Source: Chitinophagaceae bacterium (lineage in GTDB: Bacteria; Bacteroidota; Bacteroidia; Chitinophagales; Chitinophagaceae). Taken from it: 64,000 bases of DNA. Below are positions 44,097 to 52,810 of this stretch, one piece after another. Below the pieces are notes generated by a model, which saw nothing but the letters and a program-made list of their open reading frames with translations, was not told where the DNA came from and made no database searches. The DNA lies in NCBI GenBank assembly GCA_023957125.1, contig JAMLHL010000003.1, positions 124,001 through 188,000 of the forward strand. Reading direction: 5' to 3'. Within the stretch, counting starts at the first letter, position 1, and each line of letters begins with the position of its first letter. Both the position numbers and the translations under genes were made by a program.

Positions 44097-45826
44097 TGAA
44101 GAAGATAAAGGAAATTAGAATCCAAAACTTCAAAGCTTTTCAACAAGAGCAGGTTTTTCCAATCAACGGAAAACACGTTTTGGTGTATGGTAATAATGGA
44201 TCTGGCAAATCCTCTTTGTTTTGGGCGCTATACACTCTTTTGCAGAGCAGTATCAAAGATGATGAGGGCGTAAAAAAGTATTTCAAGAAGTATGTAGCAT
44301 CGAATAAAGCCACCCATCAAACCTTGAAAAACGTATTTATGGACGAGGATGAAGATTCCTTTATCAAACTTACCTCCATTGATACAAAAACACAACATGA
44401 AGAAACCTTTACCATTTCTCATGACTTAATCAATACAAATGATGATACCAGCACGCTGATTCAAGAGTTGAACCTTGCCAGTGATTTCATCAATTATAAG
44501 CTTCTGCACAATTTTTATAGAGCATCACACAAACAAGAAGTAAACCTTTGGCCAGTATTTGAAAGAGATATTTTTCCTTTTTTAACCGAAGGCACGCAAA
44601 ACTGGTTGGATGATATTATCAAAACTCCAACGATGGATGTTCCAAGAACGCCAAAAGGAGCAGTAGCTTCTCGTAACAGAAAGCAGACCTATATTAACGG
44701 AATAGATACTTTAAATGAAAAGATTCAGAACTTGCTCAATGAAATTTCCAGTCATGCCAACAAATTTCTAAAAGACCATTTTTTTGAAGGCAAGGAAGTA
44801 ATCAAAGTTGCTTTAAGTTTTGACAAGAAATTCAAGTTCGACCTCATAAAAAACAAGATTTGGGAGGACAATAAACAAGGTCAACGACATGACCAATTAC
44901 ATATCAAATTGGGAGTTGAAATTTATGATGACCCCATTCCTGAAAAATGGAGAGCCATTGAACGGGTGCAATCGTTTCTAAATGAAGCCCAATTAACCAG
45001 AATTGCTATCGGGGTTCGTATCGGTGCATTGCGGACAAGACCTTTGGCAGGTGCGAGATTCAAAATTTTGGTGATAGATGATATGCTTATCAGCTTGGAC
45101 TTATCCAACCGTATGGATGTGGTTCGCATCATTCTGAACAAAGAAGAAAAGGAAGATTTGAAATTCTTTGATGGCTTTCAAAAGTTCATCCTAACCCACG
45201 ACAAAGGCTTTTTCAATCTTATTCGCAGAAATACCGATGAAGAAGAATGGGTGTATTTCAATTTCAATAAAGATGAAAAAGACAGTTCAGCTCCTAAAAT
45301 CAAAGAAGACAAAACCCCATTACAAAAAGCAATCAAAAACTTTGAAGAAGACGAGTTTGATGCTTGCGGAAACGAATTAAGAAAAGAAGCCGAAGCCATT
45401 TTAACTGAGTATCTCGACCCGGACATGAAAAAATTGAACGGAGATTTTGAAACCCTAAGTTCGAAATTGGAAAAGGCATTCAACCAATTGACAAGCCAAC
45501 GACACCAAAAATTCACGCAAAGATTTCTTCTTGACCTGGACTTAGCCAAACTCAAAAAAATCAAAACCGACTATTCAGCAGACGGTACATTAACAGCGGA
45601 AGAAATAGCTAATCTCGACAGCATTAAAACCCGACTTTTTGACTTCCTGATTGAGTTTAACGAAAAGAAAAACAGAAAAGAACTTCTCATCACCGAGACC
45701 AAAAACATCTTGGACAGAATCATGAATGCAGCTTCACACCATTCAGAGAATCCATTACACCGAGAAGAACTGAAAAACGCCATAGCAAAAATGATAGAAT
45801 TGAAAGAGCATTTAAAACATGACTAA
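44096..45826 (+). CDS. RecF/SMC-like AAA ATPase (defence operon)
   Basis: 576 residues. The N-terminus IKEIRIQNFKAF plus Walker A GNNGSGKSS (32-40) is typical of RecF/OLD-like ABC ATPases. Walker B with D-loop, LVIDDMLISLDLSNR, lies near 324-338, followed by a switch-like FILTHDKGF. A coiled C-terminal half (about 390-576, KLEKAFNQL, LAKLKKIKTDY, KNAIAKMIELKEHL) is included. The start overlaps the methyltransferase stop by one base (ATGA), so the two are translationally coupled. It probably supplies sensing or energy for the system. It is the last gene of the operon. Confidence 0.9.
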   Translation: MKKIKEIRIQNFKAFQQEQVFPINGKHVLVYGNNGSGKSSLFWALYTLLQSSIKDDEGVKKYFKKYVASNKATHQTLKNVFMDEDEDSFIKLTSIDTKTQHEETFTISHDLINTNDDTSTLIQELNLASDFINYKLLHNFYRASHKQEVNLWPVFERDIFPFLTEGTQNWLDDIIKTPTMDVPRTPKGAVASRNRKQTYINGIDTLNEKIQNLLNEISSHANKFLKDHFFEGKEVIKVALSFDKKFKFDLIKNKIWEDNKQGQRHDQLHIKLGVEIYDDPIPEKWRAIERVQSFLNEAQLTRIAIGVRIGALRTRPLAGARFKILVIDDMLISLDLSNRMDVVRIILNKEEKEDLKFFDGFQKFILTHDKGFFNLIRRNTDEEEWVYFNFNKDEKDSSAPKIKEDKTPLQKAIKNFEEDEFDACGNELRKEAEAILTEYLDPDMKKLNGDFETLSSKLEKAFNQLTSQRHQKFTQRFLLDLDLAKLKKIKTDYSADGTLTAEEIANLDSIKTRLFDFLIEFNEKKNRKELLITETKNILDRIMNAASHHSENPLHREELKNAIAKMIELKEHLKHD

Positions 45827-46242
45827 GCTACCCCTTCACAGCCACACAATTGCTCACGGCTTGTTGATTTTTAATGGTGTTCGTGAATGCTTCACATTTG
45901 CCAAGCCGCACCAGTCAACGCTCAAACCAAAACTTGGCGGCAGTGTGAGTCTGCCCCAAAGCACAACCAAAACGACAGAAAACCAAACGGATGAAGAAGA
46001 AGCACGATGCCCTAACAGCGGATGAAGTGGTTAAATTCAAGTTCAGTTATTCAATTGGAGCTTTGTGGTAGGTTGACAGTTTTGTGCTCCGAAATCCCGC
46101 ACACGAACGCCAAGCGCAGAACCGTAACCCGTCAGGTCGGGCCTTCATTAACCAAATGTCTTCCAACCGCAACCTGACAGTTGGATGGACAAAAGCACGA
46201 CCTCCGTTATGCGGAAAAAGGAAAAAACCGGCCGATATAAAT
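45827..46242. other. Right edge of the accessory island, no supported gene
   Basis: A 68-codon frame (45819-46025) has no family pattern and overlaps the ATPase end. The stretch contains CCCTAAC near 46012 and CGTTATGCGG near 46205, partly complementary, and GTCAGGT/ACCTGAC arms near 46132 and 46168. These recall the ends of captured gene cassettes but do not match an attC consensus. The psd stop is about 30 bp beyond. Confidence 0.4.
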
Positions 46243-46905
46243 TTAATTGTCCCAACTGGCCAGGACGGTAATGCCTCCTTTCACTGCCTGGTTCAACCGA
46301 ACATGGGGCCTGGTTCCTACCGGAAGAAGCACATCAACGCGACTCCCGAATTTTATGAACCCTAATTCGGTTCCCTGCTGTACTTCCTGTCCTGGTTTAA
46401 GATAATTGACGATACGCCGTGCAACAGCGCCTGCAATTTGCTTCACCAACACGGATCCCTTAGCGGTTTGTATAACCACGGTATGCCTTTCGTTAAGAAC
46501 GGAGGACTTGGGATCCCAGGCCACCAGATATTTTCCTTTGTGATACTCACTATACACCACCTCGCCGGTTACCGGATTAAGATTCTGATGTACGTTGGCA
46601 GGGCTCATGAAAATGGAGATCTGTAAGCGCTTATCCCGGAAATATTCTTCATCAACCGTTTCCTCAATAACCACAACTTTACCGTCTGCGGGCGCCACAA
46701 TTTTATTCTCATCCAGCGTCAACAGCCGCTTGGGCACTCTGAAAAAGGATATAATGAAAAGGAACAGCAAAAAGGAGAGTACGAAAATGATCCAGGCCAG
46801 CCAAACCCAACTGTAGGACAAAAAATAAAACAATACAAGGTTCAGGACTACAAAAAACAAGCCGCTGATCGCTATGGTTTGATATCCTTCTTTATGTACT
46901 GTCAT
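46243..46905 (-). CDS. psd: Phosphatidylserine decarboxylase (short form)
   Basis: Makes phosphatidylethanolamine from phosphatidylserine at the membrane. About 220 residues from the ATG at 46905 (MTVHKEGYQT), the start usual for the phylum. A longer frame upstream would cross the promoter. Two N-terminal membrane helices are followed by VAPADGKVVVIEE, MSPANVHQNLNPVTGEV and the self-cleavage site KFGSRVD, where Ser becomes the pyruvoyl group. This is the short Psd type with GS rather than LGST. cdsA lies upstream on the same strand. Confidence 0.93.
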   Translation of the reverse strand: MTVHKEGYQTIAISGLFFVVLNLVLFYFLSYSWVWLAWIIFVLSFLLFLFIISFFRVPKRLLTLDENKIVAPADGKVVVIEETVDEEYFRDKRLQISIFMSPANVHQNLNPVTGEVVYSEYHKGKYLVAWDPKSSVLNERHTVVIQTAKGSVLVKQIAGAVARRIVNYLKPGQEVQQGTELGFIKFGSRVDVLLPVGTRPHVRLNQAVKGGITVLASWDN

Positions 46906-46925
46906 GTAAGCATCAGATTGACTCA

Positions 46926-46957
46926 CAAAGGTAGGCAATGGCTCGGGAGCATCAAAA
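46926..46957 (-). promoter_or_regulatory. Promoter of psd
   Basis: On the minus strand TTTTG (46957-46953), 19 bp, then TACCTTTG (46933-46926) is a consensus Bacteroidota promoter. It lies between the cdsA stop and the psd ATG, so psd can be transcribed independently. It supports the start at 46905. Confidence 0.8.
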
Positions 46958-46968
46958 TTTTACCCCCT

Positions 46969-47847
46969 TCATTTCAACACGGTCATGATATACAACCACA
47001 CCACCGGGGTCGCCAGCAATAAGGAATCAAAACGGTCTAAAAACCCGCCGTGACCCGGCATTATATGCCCGCTGTCTTTCACCCCTGCCATTCGTTTGAG
47101 CTTGCTTTCCAGCAGATCCCCCGCAGTACCCACCATAGCCGCAATAGCTGCTATGGTGCATACATGTACAACAAACAGCCCGGTAAGATGAGCCGATATC
47201 CCCATTACCGCTACGCACAACACGATACCACCGATGGTTCCTTCCAGGGTTTTTTTGGGCGATGTAGGAGAAAAGGGTGTCTTTCCTATCAATGAGCCGG
47301 TGATATAAGCCATCGTATCATTGATCCAGATAGATAATATAATGATAACCGGTAAAACGCGGCCCGTTGTCATCAAACTGCCGCCAGCTATGAATCCGGT
47401 ATCTTCCAGCGACCTCAGGTTGATCATCAAAGCCCAGCTCAAGGAAATATACAACAGACCAATAACGGAATAGCCTAAGTGTTTGAGGCTAAACTGCTTC
47501 GAAAACAAGATTTCGGTGAGGGGTAACGCAAAGGCAAAAATGAGACACAGGAAAAGCCCCACAGCATGTAGTGACAACCCGGCTATCTGAAAACTATTAC
47601 CGGCAAAAAACAACATCAGCGACCACCCTGCCAGCATCACACCATACGCGTGAAAGAAACCAATTTGACCGTAGGAAGGGTCTATCCGTTTTAGAAGACG
47701 CCGGTATTCAATCCAACAACCCCAGTGGATAACCGAAAACAGTACAAAAAAACTCCATCGGTTCCACAATAACCCCGCCAGCATGATCGCCACAAACACC
47801 AGCGCTGTCAGCGCCCTGGTTTTAAATATCTGCCAGTTCATTGCCAT
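46969..47847 (-). CDS. cdsA: Phosphatidate cytidylyltransferase
   Basis: Makes CDP-diacylglycerol, the precursor of all phospholipids. About 292 residues from 47847 (MAMNWQIF), with another ATG two codons on. Sequence upstream of it in the frame is Gly/Lys-rich and unlikely. Many membrane helices are visible. The CDS signature is clear: SKLKRMAGVKDSGHIMPGHGGFLDRFDSL region, preceded by GDLLE. It supplies CDP-DAG to a serine transferase outside the window and then to psd next door. Confidence 0.95.
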   Translation of the reverse strand: MAMNWQIFKTRALTALVFVAIMLAGLLWNRWSFFVLFSVIHWGCWIEYRRLLKRIDPSYGQIGFFHAYGVMLAGWSLMLFFAGNSFQIAGLSLHAVGLFLCLIFAFALPLTEILFSKQFSLKHLGYSVIGLLYISLSWALMINLRSLEDTGFIAGGSLMTTGRVLPVIIILSIWINDTMAYITGSLIGKTPFSPTSPKKTLEGTIGGIVLCVAVMGISAHLTGLFVVHVCTIAAIAAMVGTAGDLLESKLKRMAGVKDSGHIMPGHGGFLDRFDSLLLATPVVWLYIMTVLK

Positions 47848-47971
47848 TTTAAATTGTTTAAAGCTAAATTGCAAACTCACTCTCTTACCCCCTCCCATAG
47901 GTCCGGGCAAGCCCTTCCATTCATCAAGACAACCTTGTCAGGTTATCCTTCGGGCGGGTGTTTTCCCATTT

Positions 47972-48919
47972 TCACGCAATCCATTTTTCCTCCAAAGCCT
48001 TATCTTCCGGAGGCGTATATTTTTTGACCGCCTGCGCTGAAACTTTTTTAAACCTCACCAACAATACACACAGCAAAACCGCGCCCAGAATGCCCCACCA
48101 AACGGGATAGGTTTCTTCCAGGGCTTCCCTCGGCGCCTTCCCCTGCCGGATGAGGACGTACATTTGCGTAACAGCAAGGGCATTGTTGAAAAAATGTGCT
48201 GCAATGCTCAGCCAAAGACTCCGGGAATAATAAAAGATCAGTCCCAATACCAGCCCCAGGCATACCCTGGCAAAAAATCCATAATAAGATAAGTGGATGG
48301 CGCTGAAGATAAAACTGGTGAGGAGTATGGCCAGCCAGGGGCGATCGAGCCAGCGCGTAAGCAGGTTTTGCATCCCCCCACGGAAGAAGGTCTCCTCAAA
48401 AATAGCCGGCAATAAGGCAACCATAATAAGGGAGATAATGTAATCCCCAAAAGTTCTGATATTGGTTATTGCCTCTACCTGGCTGCTGTAATTATCCTCC
48501 AGTGTTTGAAAATATTCCGCAGCCCTTTGAGGCAACGGGATCCATTTATTCAGATCTGCCAGGGCTGCCGCAGCCAGGGCTGCACACAACATGATGCCCA
48601 TCGCCAATACCAATTGGCTGTAATTGAATCGCATTGTAAATCGCAACAGCTTTGCCGGCTTACGGTTGATGATAAACGCCGTTATAACGGCAGGTAAAAA
48701 AAACGTGGTGGCCGTAGTTACCACCTGGATCACCCGGATGGCGTTAACATTTTCGGGACTGAACAGCTCGGTGGACATGCTCATCAGGCCTTTACCGGTC
48801 ATCGCTACCCAAACGGGTATGCTTAACGCTCCCCCCGCGAAAAAACCAAGTACCCACAAACCGATCAGCAAAAAGAAACCATGGGCGTAAGAGATTCCTT
48901 TAGAATGAGCATCATACAT
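47972..48919 (-). CDS. CPBP (CAAX/ABI) intramembrane metalloprotease
   Basis: 315 residues with about eight hydrophobic segments. Conserved ABI motifs: EETFFRGGMQNLL (Glu-Glu and Arg), FIFSAIHLSYYG (FxxxH) and HFFNNALAV (HxxxN/B). All catalytic residues are present. The last 30 residues form a charged tail (KKYTPPEDKALEEKWIA). Substrates of bacterial CPBP proteases are mostly unknown. It is upstream of cdsA on the same strand with 124 bp between. Confidence 0.92.
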   Translation of the reverse strand: MYDAHSKGISYAHGFFLLIGLWVLGFFAGGALSIPVWVAMTGKGLMSMSTELFSPENVNAIRVIQVVTTATTFFLPAVITAFIINRKPAKLLRFTMRFNYSQLVLAMGIMLCAALAAAALADLNKWIPLPQRAAEYFQTLEDNYSSQVEAITNIRTFGDYIISLIMVALLPAIFEETFFRGGMQNLLTRWLDRPWLAILLTSFIFSAIHLSYYGFFARVCLGLVLGLIFYYSRSLWLSIAAHFFNNALAVTQMYVLIRQGKAPREALEETYPVWWGILGAVLLCVLLVRFKKVSAQAVKKYTPPEDKALEEKWIA

Positions 48920-49051
48920 AACTTATAAAATTAGTGTGTACCTTTGCAGACTGTTTTAGATGACATAAAAACAGGACCTGTTTGAGAATCAGTTTGTTCT
49001 GTTTTAAATTCCCTGGTAGTTGTAACCCTGCCGCGGGAAAGTTCTCTACTC

Positions 49052-50167
49052 ATGCAAGATAACACAGTTCAGGCAATGCCGGTAAAAATTGGCTCCATAC
49101 CGCTTCCGGATTTCCCGCTTCTTCTGGCTCCTATGGAGGATGTGAGCGATCCGCCGTTTCGTTTTGTGTGCAAGCAAAATGGAGCCGACCTCATGTACAG
49201 CGAATTCATCAGCAGTGAAGGACTGATCCGGGATGCCATAAAAAGCAGGCAAAAGCTGGATTTTTCTGAATTTGAACGGCCTTTCGGAATCCAAATGTTT
49301 GGAGGGGATGAAGAAGCATTATCACTGAGCGCTAAAATCATAGACGCCGTTCAACCCGACCTGGTGGATATTAATTTTGGCTGCCCGGTAAAGAAGGTGG
49401 TTTGCAAGGGCGCGGGAGCGGCTGTATTAAAAGATGTTGACCTGATGGTGCGGCTAACGGAGGCTGTAGTACGATCTACCGCTTTGCCCGTAACCGTTAA
49501 AACCCGGCTGGGCTGGGATGAACAGTCGAAAAATATAGAAGAGGTGGCAGAGCGGCTGCAGGATGTGGGCATTAAAGCGCTTACCATCCATGGGCGAACC
49601 CGTTCCCAATTATACAAAGGCGAAGCAGACTGGCAACTGATAGGAGCTGTGAAAAACAATCCGCGTATCACCATCCCTGTTTTTGGTAACGGCGATATTG
49701 ACTCACCCGAAAAAGCCGTTGTTTACAAAGAAAGATACGGGGTGGATGGTTTGATGATTGGGAGATCTGCCATCGGATATCCGTGGGTCTTTCGCGAAAT
49801 AAAGCATTACCATCAAACCGGCTCCCTGCTGTCTCCGCCCACGATAGAAGAACGGATTGGCGTATGCCTCACGCATCTTCAGAAATCGGTAGAATGGAAA
49901 GGCCCTGTTTTGGGTATCCTGGAAATGAGAAGGCATTACGCCAACTATCTGAAAGGACTACCCCATATCAAGGACTATCGCTTGCAACTGGTGCAGGCAA
50001 AAACACAGGAGGAAGTAACATCTGTACTGCTTGAAATAAAGGAAAAATACCTGCAACTGAATCCGGTGCAGTCCCGGCCCAATGTTCTGAATCACGTTTC
50101 CGATTGCTCCTTCACGGATAAGCCCACCTGCTTTCAGAACAGTGCGGGTTTCACAACGGTTCAATGA
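49052..50167 (+). CDS. dus: tRNA-dihydrouridine synthase (DusB-like)
   Basis: FMN enzyme reducing uridines in the tRNA D-loop. 371 residues. Pattern: LLLAPMEDVSDPPFRFVCKQNGADLMYSEF, the catalytic Cys in INFGCPVKKVVCKGAG, VTVKTRLGWDE, TIHGRTRSQLYKGEADW, and the phosphate-binding GNGDIDSPE and GVDGLMIGRSAIGYPW. The last 25 residues (after QLNPVQ) are poorly conserved-looking. TACCTTTG at 48939-48946 could be a -7 box well upstream. ATG 49079 (MPVKIGSI) is an alternative start. Confidence 0.95.
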   Translation: MQDNTVQAMPVKIGSIPLPDFPLLLAPMEDVSDPPFRFVCKQNGADLMYSEFISSEGLIRDAIKSRQKLDFSEFERPFGIQMFGGDEEALSLSAKIIDAVQPDLVDINFGCPVKKVVCKGAGAAVLKDVDLMVRLTEAVVRSTALPVTVKTRLGWDEQSKNIEEVAERLQDVGIKALTIHGRTRSQLYKGEADWQLIGAVKNNPRITIPVFGNGDIDSPEKAVVYKERYGVDGLMIGRSAIGYPWVFREIKHYHQTGSLLSPPTIEERIGVCLTHLQKSVEWKGPVLGILEMRRHYANYLKGLPHIKDYRLQLVQAKTQEEVTSVLLEIKEKYLQLNPVQSRPNVLNHVSDCSFTDKPTCFQNSAGFTTVQ

Positions 50168-50201
50168 AAATCATGAACATCGGGTGCAGCCCAAATCTTC
50201 G

Positions 50202-50261
50202 CTGGCGGGTGGGGACACCCGCCAGTAGAACTCGCTACCGGTCGGTGTCACCACCGACCGG
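50202..50261. repeat. Multi-hairpin intergenic repeat, copy B
   Basis: Best-preserved copy. CTGGCGGGTG-GGGA-CACCCGCCAG (50202-50225), a middle GTAG/CTAC pair (50225-50228, 50235-50238) and CCGGTCGGTG-TCAC-CACCGACCGG (50238-50261) stand side by side. Outer arms CAAATCTTCGC (left) and GCGAAAATTTGG (right) can also pair. It lies in the gap between dus and the convergent Rel gene, in opposite orientation to copy A. Confidence 0.8.
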
Positions 50262-50316
50262 AATCTCACAGGAAAGCGAAAATTTGGAATGCACCCTGAA
50301 CATTCGTAATACACCT

Positions 50317-52560
50317 CTATAATGTATCTGTATCGTATCTTTCAACCGCCTCAATGCCCGGCAGTTTTTTGAGCCGCTCTACCAGTTCGTCCAGTTCCTC
50401 TTTGTCGTGAACGAAAAGTTTAATATTGCCTTCAAAGAGTCCTTCTTTTGCTTCCACGGTGAGTGCCGCGATATTCACCTTCAACTCACCGGAGATCAGG
50501 TTGGTGATTTTATGAATGACCCCTACGTCATCAAGCCCTACGATTTTTACCCCGGTAAGGAAAGAGATTTCTTTATTCTTTGCCCATTTGGTTTTAACGA
50601 TCCGGTGGCCAAAATTAGACATCAGCCTGGCGGCATTCGGGCAATTGGTCCGATGGATGATTAATCCTTTTCCGGTGCTGACAAAGCCGAATACGTCATC
50701 CCCCGGAATAGGTTTGCAGCAATTGGCCAGGGTATAGACGATCTTATCGCTGCTTTCCCCAAAAATGATCAGCTCATTATCCTTTTTGGAAGCCGGCCGA
50801 CTCCCCTCCGGCTCAGGTGGTTTTATTCCGATTTCGGCCTTCGCAGGCTTCGGTACAACCAGCTTGTCCCCCACCACCTGAAATTCCTCCTTTAATTCCT
50901 TGAGATCAATATTTTTTACTGCAATCTGATAATATAAGTCCAGTGGAGAGGCTGTTTTGTAAAAAGACATCAGTTCGTCTATATTCGGCTGGCTGACAGC
51001 CGCGCCGAGCCCTTCCAATCTCCGCTGCAAAGTGTATTTTCCTTCTTCCGCTATCTTCCGCTTTTCTTCTTTCAGCGCGTCTTTGATCCGGCTTTTTGCT
51101 TTAGTGGTAACAACGAAGTTGAGCCAGTCTTCATGGGGCTTTTGCTTGTTGCTGGAGATGATCTCCACCTGGTCGCCACTGCGGAGCTTATGACTTATGG
51201 GAACAAGCTTATGATTTACTTTTGCGCCAATACATTTTGACCCCACCATACTGTGCACGGAAAATGCAAAATCCAGGGCTGTGGCGCCCACGGGCAACAT
51301 CTTCACATCACCTTTGGGTGTATATACATATATTTCTTCGGCCAGGAAGGAGGTTTTAAAATCCTGGAGAAAGTCTATGGAGCTCACATCCTGCGACAGG
51401 GCTTCCCGGATTTGGGTAAACCATTTATCAAAACGGCTTTCATCGCTGGTTCCTTCTTTGTATTTCCAATGGGCCGCCAGCCCTTTTTCCGCAATTTCAT
51501 TCATCCTTTTCGTCCGGATCTGCACTTCCACCCATTTCCCCTGCGGCCCCATCACCGTAGTGTGCAGGGCTTCGTAGCCGTTGGCCTTGGGATTACTGAG
51601 CCAGTCGCGCAGCCGTTCGGGAGAAGGCGTGTACATATCGGTTATCAATGAATAAGCCTTCCAGCAATCTTCCTTTTCTCTTTCGTGCGGGGTGTCCAGG
51701 ATAACCCGGATGGCAAAGAGATCATATACTTCTTCAAACGTCACCCCTTTCTTCTTCATCTTATTCCATATCGAATGGATGGACTTGGGTCGGCCGTACA
51801 CTTCCACTTTAAGCCCCGCTTTTTCCAATCCTTCTTTAATAGGTTTGATGAATTCGTTGATGTAGCGGGTTCTTTCCCTGCGGGTTTCAGCCAGTTTCCT
51901 TGCTATTTCCCGGTAGATATCCGGTTCCAGGTACTTCATAGCCAGGTCTTCCATCTCCGTCTTTATGGTGTATAAACCCATCCGGTGGGCCAGGGGCGCA
52001 TATACGTAAACGGTTTCACTGGAGATCTTCAATTGCTTTTCCCGCCGCATGCTGTCTAAAGTGCGCATATTATGCAGCCGGTCGGCCAATTTGATAAGGA
52101 TCACCCGTGGATCATCGGTGAGCGTAACGAGGATCTTTTTGAAGTTTTCGGCCTGCTGTGACGTATTGTTATCCATCACGTTGGCGATCTTGGTCAGCCC
52201 GTCAATGATCCGGGCTATTTCGTGCCCGAAAGTCCTGTCTATATCATCGAGGGTGAGATCGGTATCTTCAACCGTATCGTGCAACAGTGCACAGATGGTG
52301 GAGCGAACCCCCAGCCCGATCTCTTCCACACATATCCGTGCCACGGCTATCGGATGAAGAATATAGGGTTCGCCGCTTTTCCGGCGCATCGTTTTATGCG
52401 CATCCGTTGCCATCTCAAATGCCCGTCTTAGCAGTTCTCTCTGACCTGGCTTCAATTTAGGCTTCAAACTGCGTAGCAGAGCCCGGTATTGTCGAACAAT
52501 TTCCTTGTTTTCCTCTTCCTCTGTCAGATTATATACGGGTGTTTTGACCTCTGCTTCCAT
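50317..52560 (-). CDS. Bifunctional (p)ppGpp synthetase/hydrolase (Rel/SpoT)
   Basis: Stringent-response enzyme of 747 residues. The HD hydrolase domain has an intact LLHDTVEDTD. The synthetase domain contains GRPKSIHSIWNKM, YDLFAIRVI and GYEALHTTV. TGS (YVYTPKGDVKMLPVGATALDFAF), a helical region, and a C-terminal ACT domain (TGVKIVGLDDVGVIHKITNLI) follow. All parts are present, so both activities are expected. TAAATTTG (52574-52567) ends 6 bp before the ATG and may be a -7 box of a nearly leaderless mRNA. It is divergent from tRNA-Leu. Confidence 0.97.
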   Translation of the reverse strand: MEAEVKTPVYNLTEEEENKEIVRQYRALLRSLKPKLKPGQRELLRRAFEMATDAHKTMRRKSGEPYILHPIAVARICVEEIGLGVRSTICALLHDTVEDTDLTLDDIDRTFGHEIARIIDGLTKIANVMDNNTSQQAENFKKILVTLTDDPRVILIKLADRLHNMRTLDSMRREKQLKISSETVYVYAPLAHRMGLYTIKTEMEDLAMKYLEPDIYREIARKLAETRRERTRYINEFIKPIKEGLEKAGLKVEVYGRPKSIHSIWNKMKKKGVTFEEVYDLFAIRVILDTPHEREKEDCWKAYSLITDMYTPSPERLRDWLSNPKANGYEALHTTVMGPQGKWVEVQIRTKRMNEIAEKGLAAHWKYKEGTSDESRFDKWFTQIREALSQDVSSIDFLQDFKTSFLAEEIYVYTPKGDVKMLPVGATALDFAFSVHSMVGSKCIGAKVNHKLVPISHKLRSGDQVEIISSNKQKPHEDWLNFVVTTKAKSRIKDALKEEKRKIAEEGKYTLQRRLEGLGAAVSQPNIDELMSFYKTASPLDLYYQIAVKNIDLKELKEEFQVVGDKLVVPKPAKAEIGIKPPEPEGSRPASKKDNELIIFGESSDKIVYTLANCCKPIPGDDVFGFVSTGKGLIIHRTNCPNAARLMSNFGHRIVKTKWAKNKEISFLTGVKIVGLDDVGVIHKITNLISGELKVNIAALTVEAKEGLFEGNIKLFVHDKEELDELVERLKKLPGIEAVERYDTDTL

Positions 52561-52642
52561 ATAAATTCAAATTTAAGCAAAATCTACTACCTTTGCCGTC
52601 CTAAAAAACGAATGGTTCGTTAACATTATTGGGAAAACACAG

Positions 52643-52724
52643 GCGGGTGTGGCGAAATTGGTAGACGTACCAGACTTAGGATCTGGCGCCGCGAGGCATG
52701 GGGGTTCGAGTCCCTCCACCCGCA
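52643..52724 (+). tRNA. tRNA-Leu (anticodon UAG)
   Basis: 82-nt class II tRNA. Acceptor arms GCGGGTG/CACCCGC pair perfectly, with discriminator A. The D-arm has TGGCGAAATTGGTAGAC. The anticodon loop CTTAGGA carries TAG, the variable arm is about 11 nt, and the T-arm is GGGGGTTCGAGTCCCTC. CCA is not encoded. TACCTTTG at 52588-52595 is a likely -7 box. It lies between the divergent Rel gene and tig. Confidence 0.97.
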
Positions 52725-52810
52725 CTTAATTAAAACGAATCCGGCAAATTTATATGAAACCTCCCGGGTTGTTTCCGGGGAATAAAACGACTGATCTTTA
52801 ATTCAAATAT

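Noticed and set aside
45819..46025. 68-codon frame after the ATPase gene
   Set aside because: It overlaps the ATPase end, has no recognisable family, and its composition matches the non-coding edge of the island.
46005..46215. Integron attC site at the right island edge
   Set aside because: CCCTAAC and GTTATGC partly pair, but the spacing (about 200 bp) is too long, the core does not fit GTTRRRY, and there is no integrase. It is kept only as a note.
35130..46242. Prophage or integrative element
   Set aside because: No integrase, structural phage genes, relaxase or attachment repeats were found. KilA-N alone is not sufficient.
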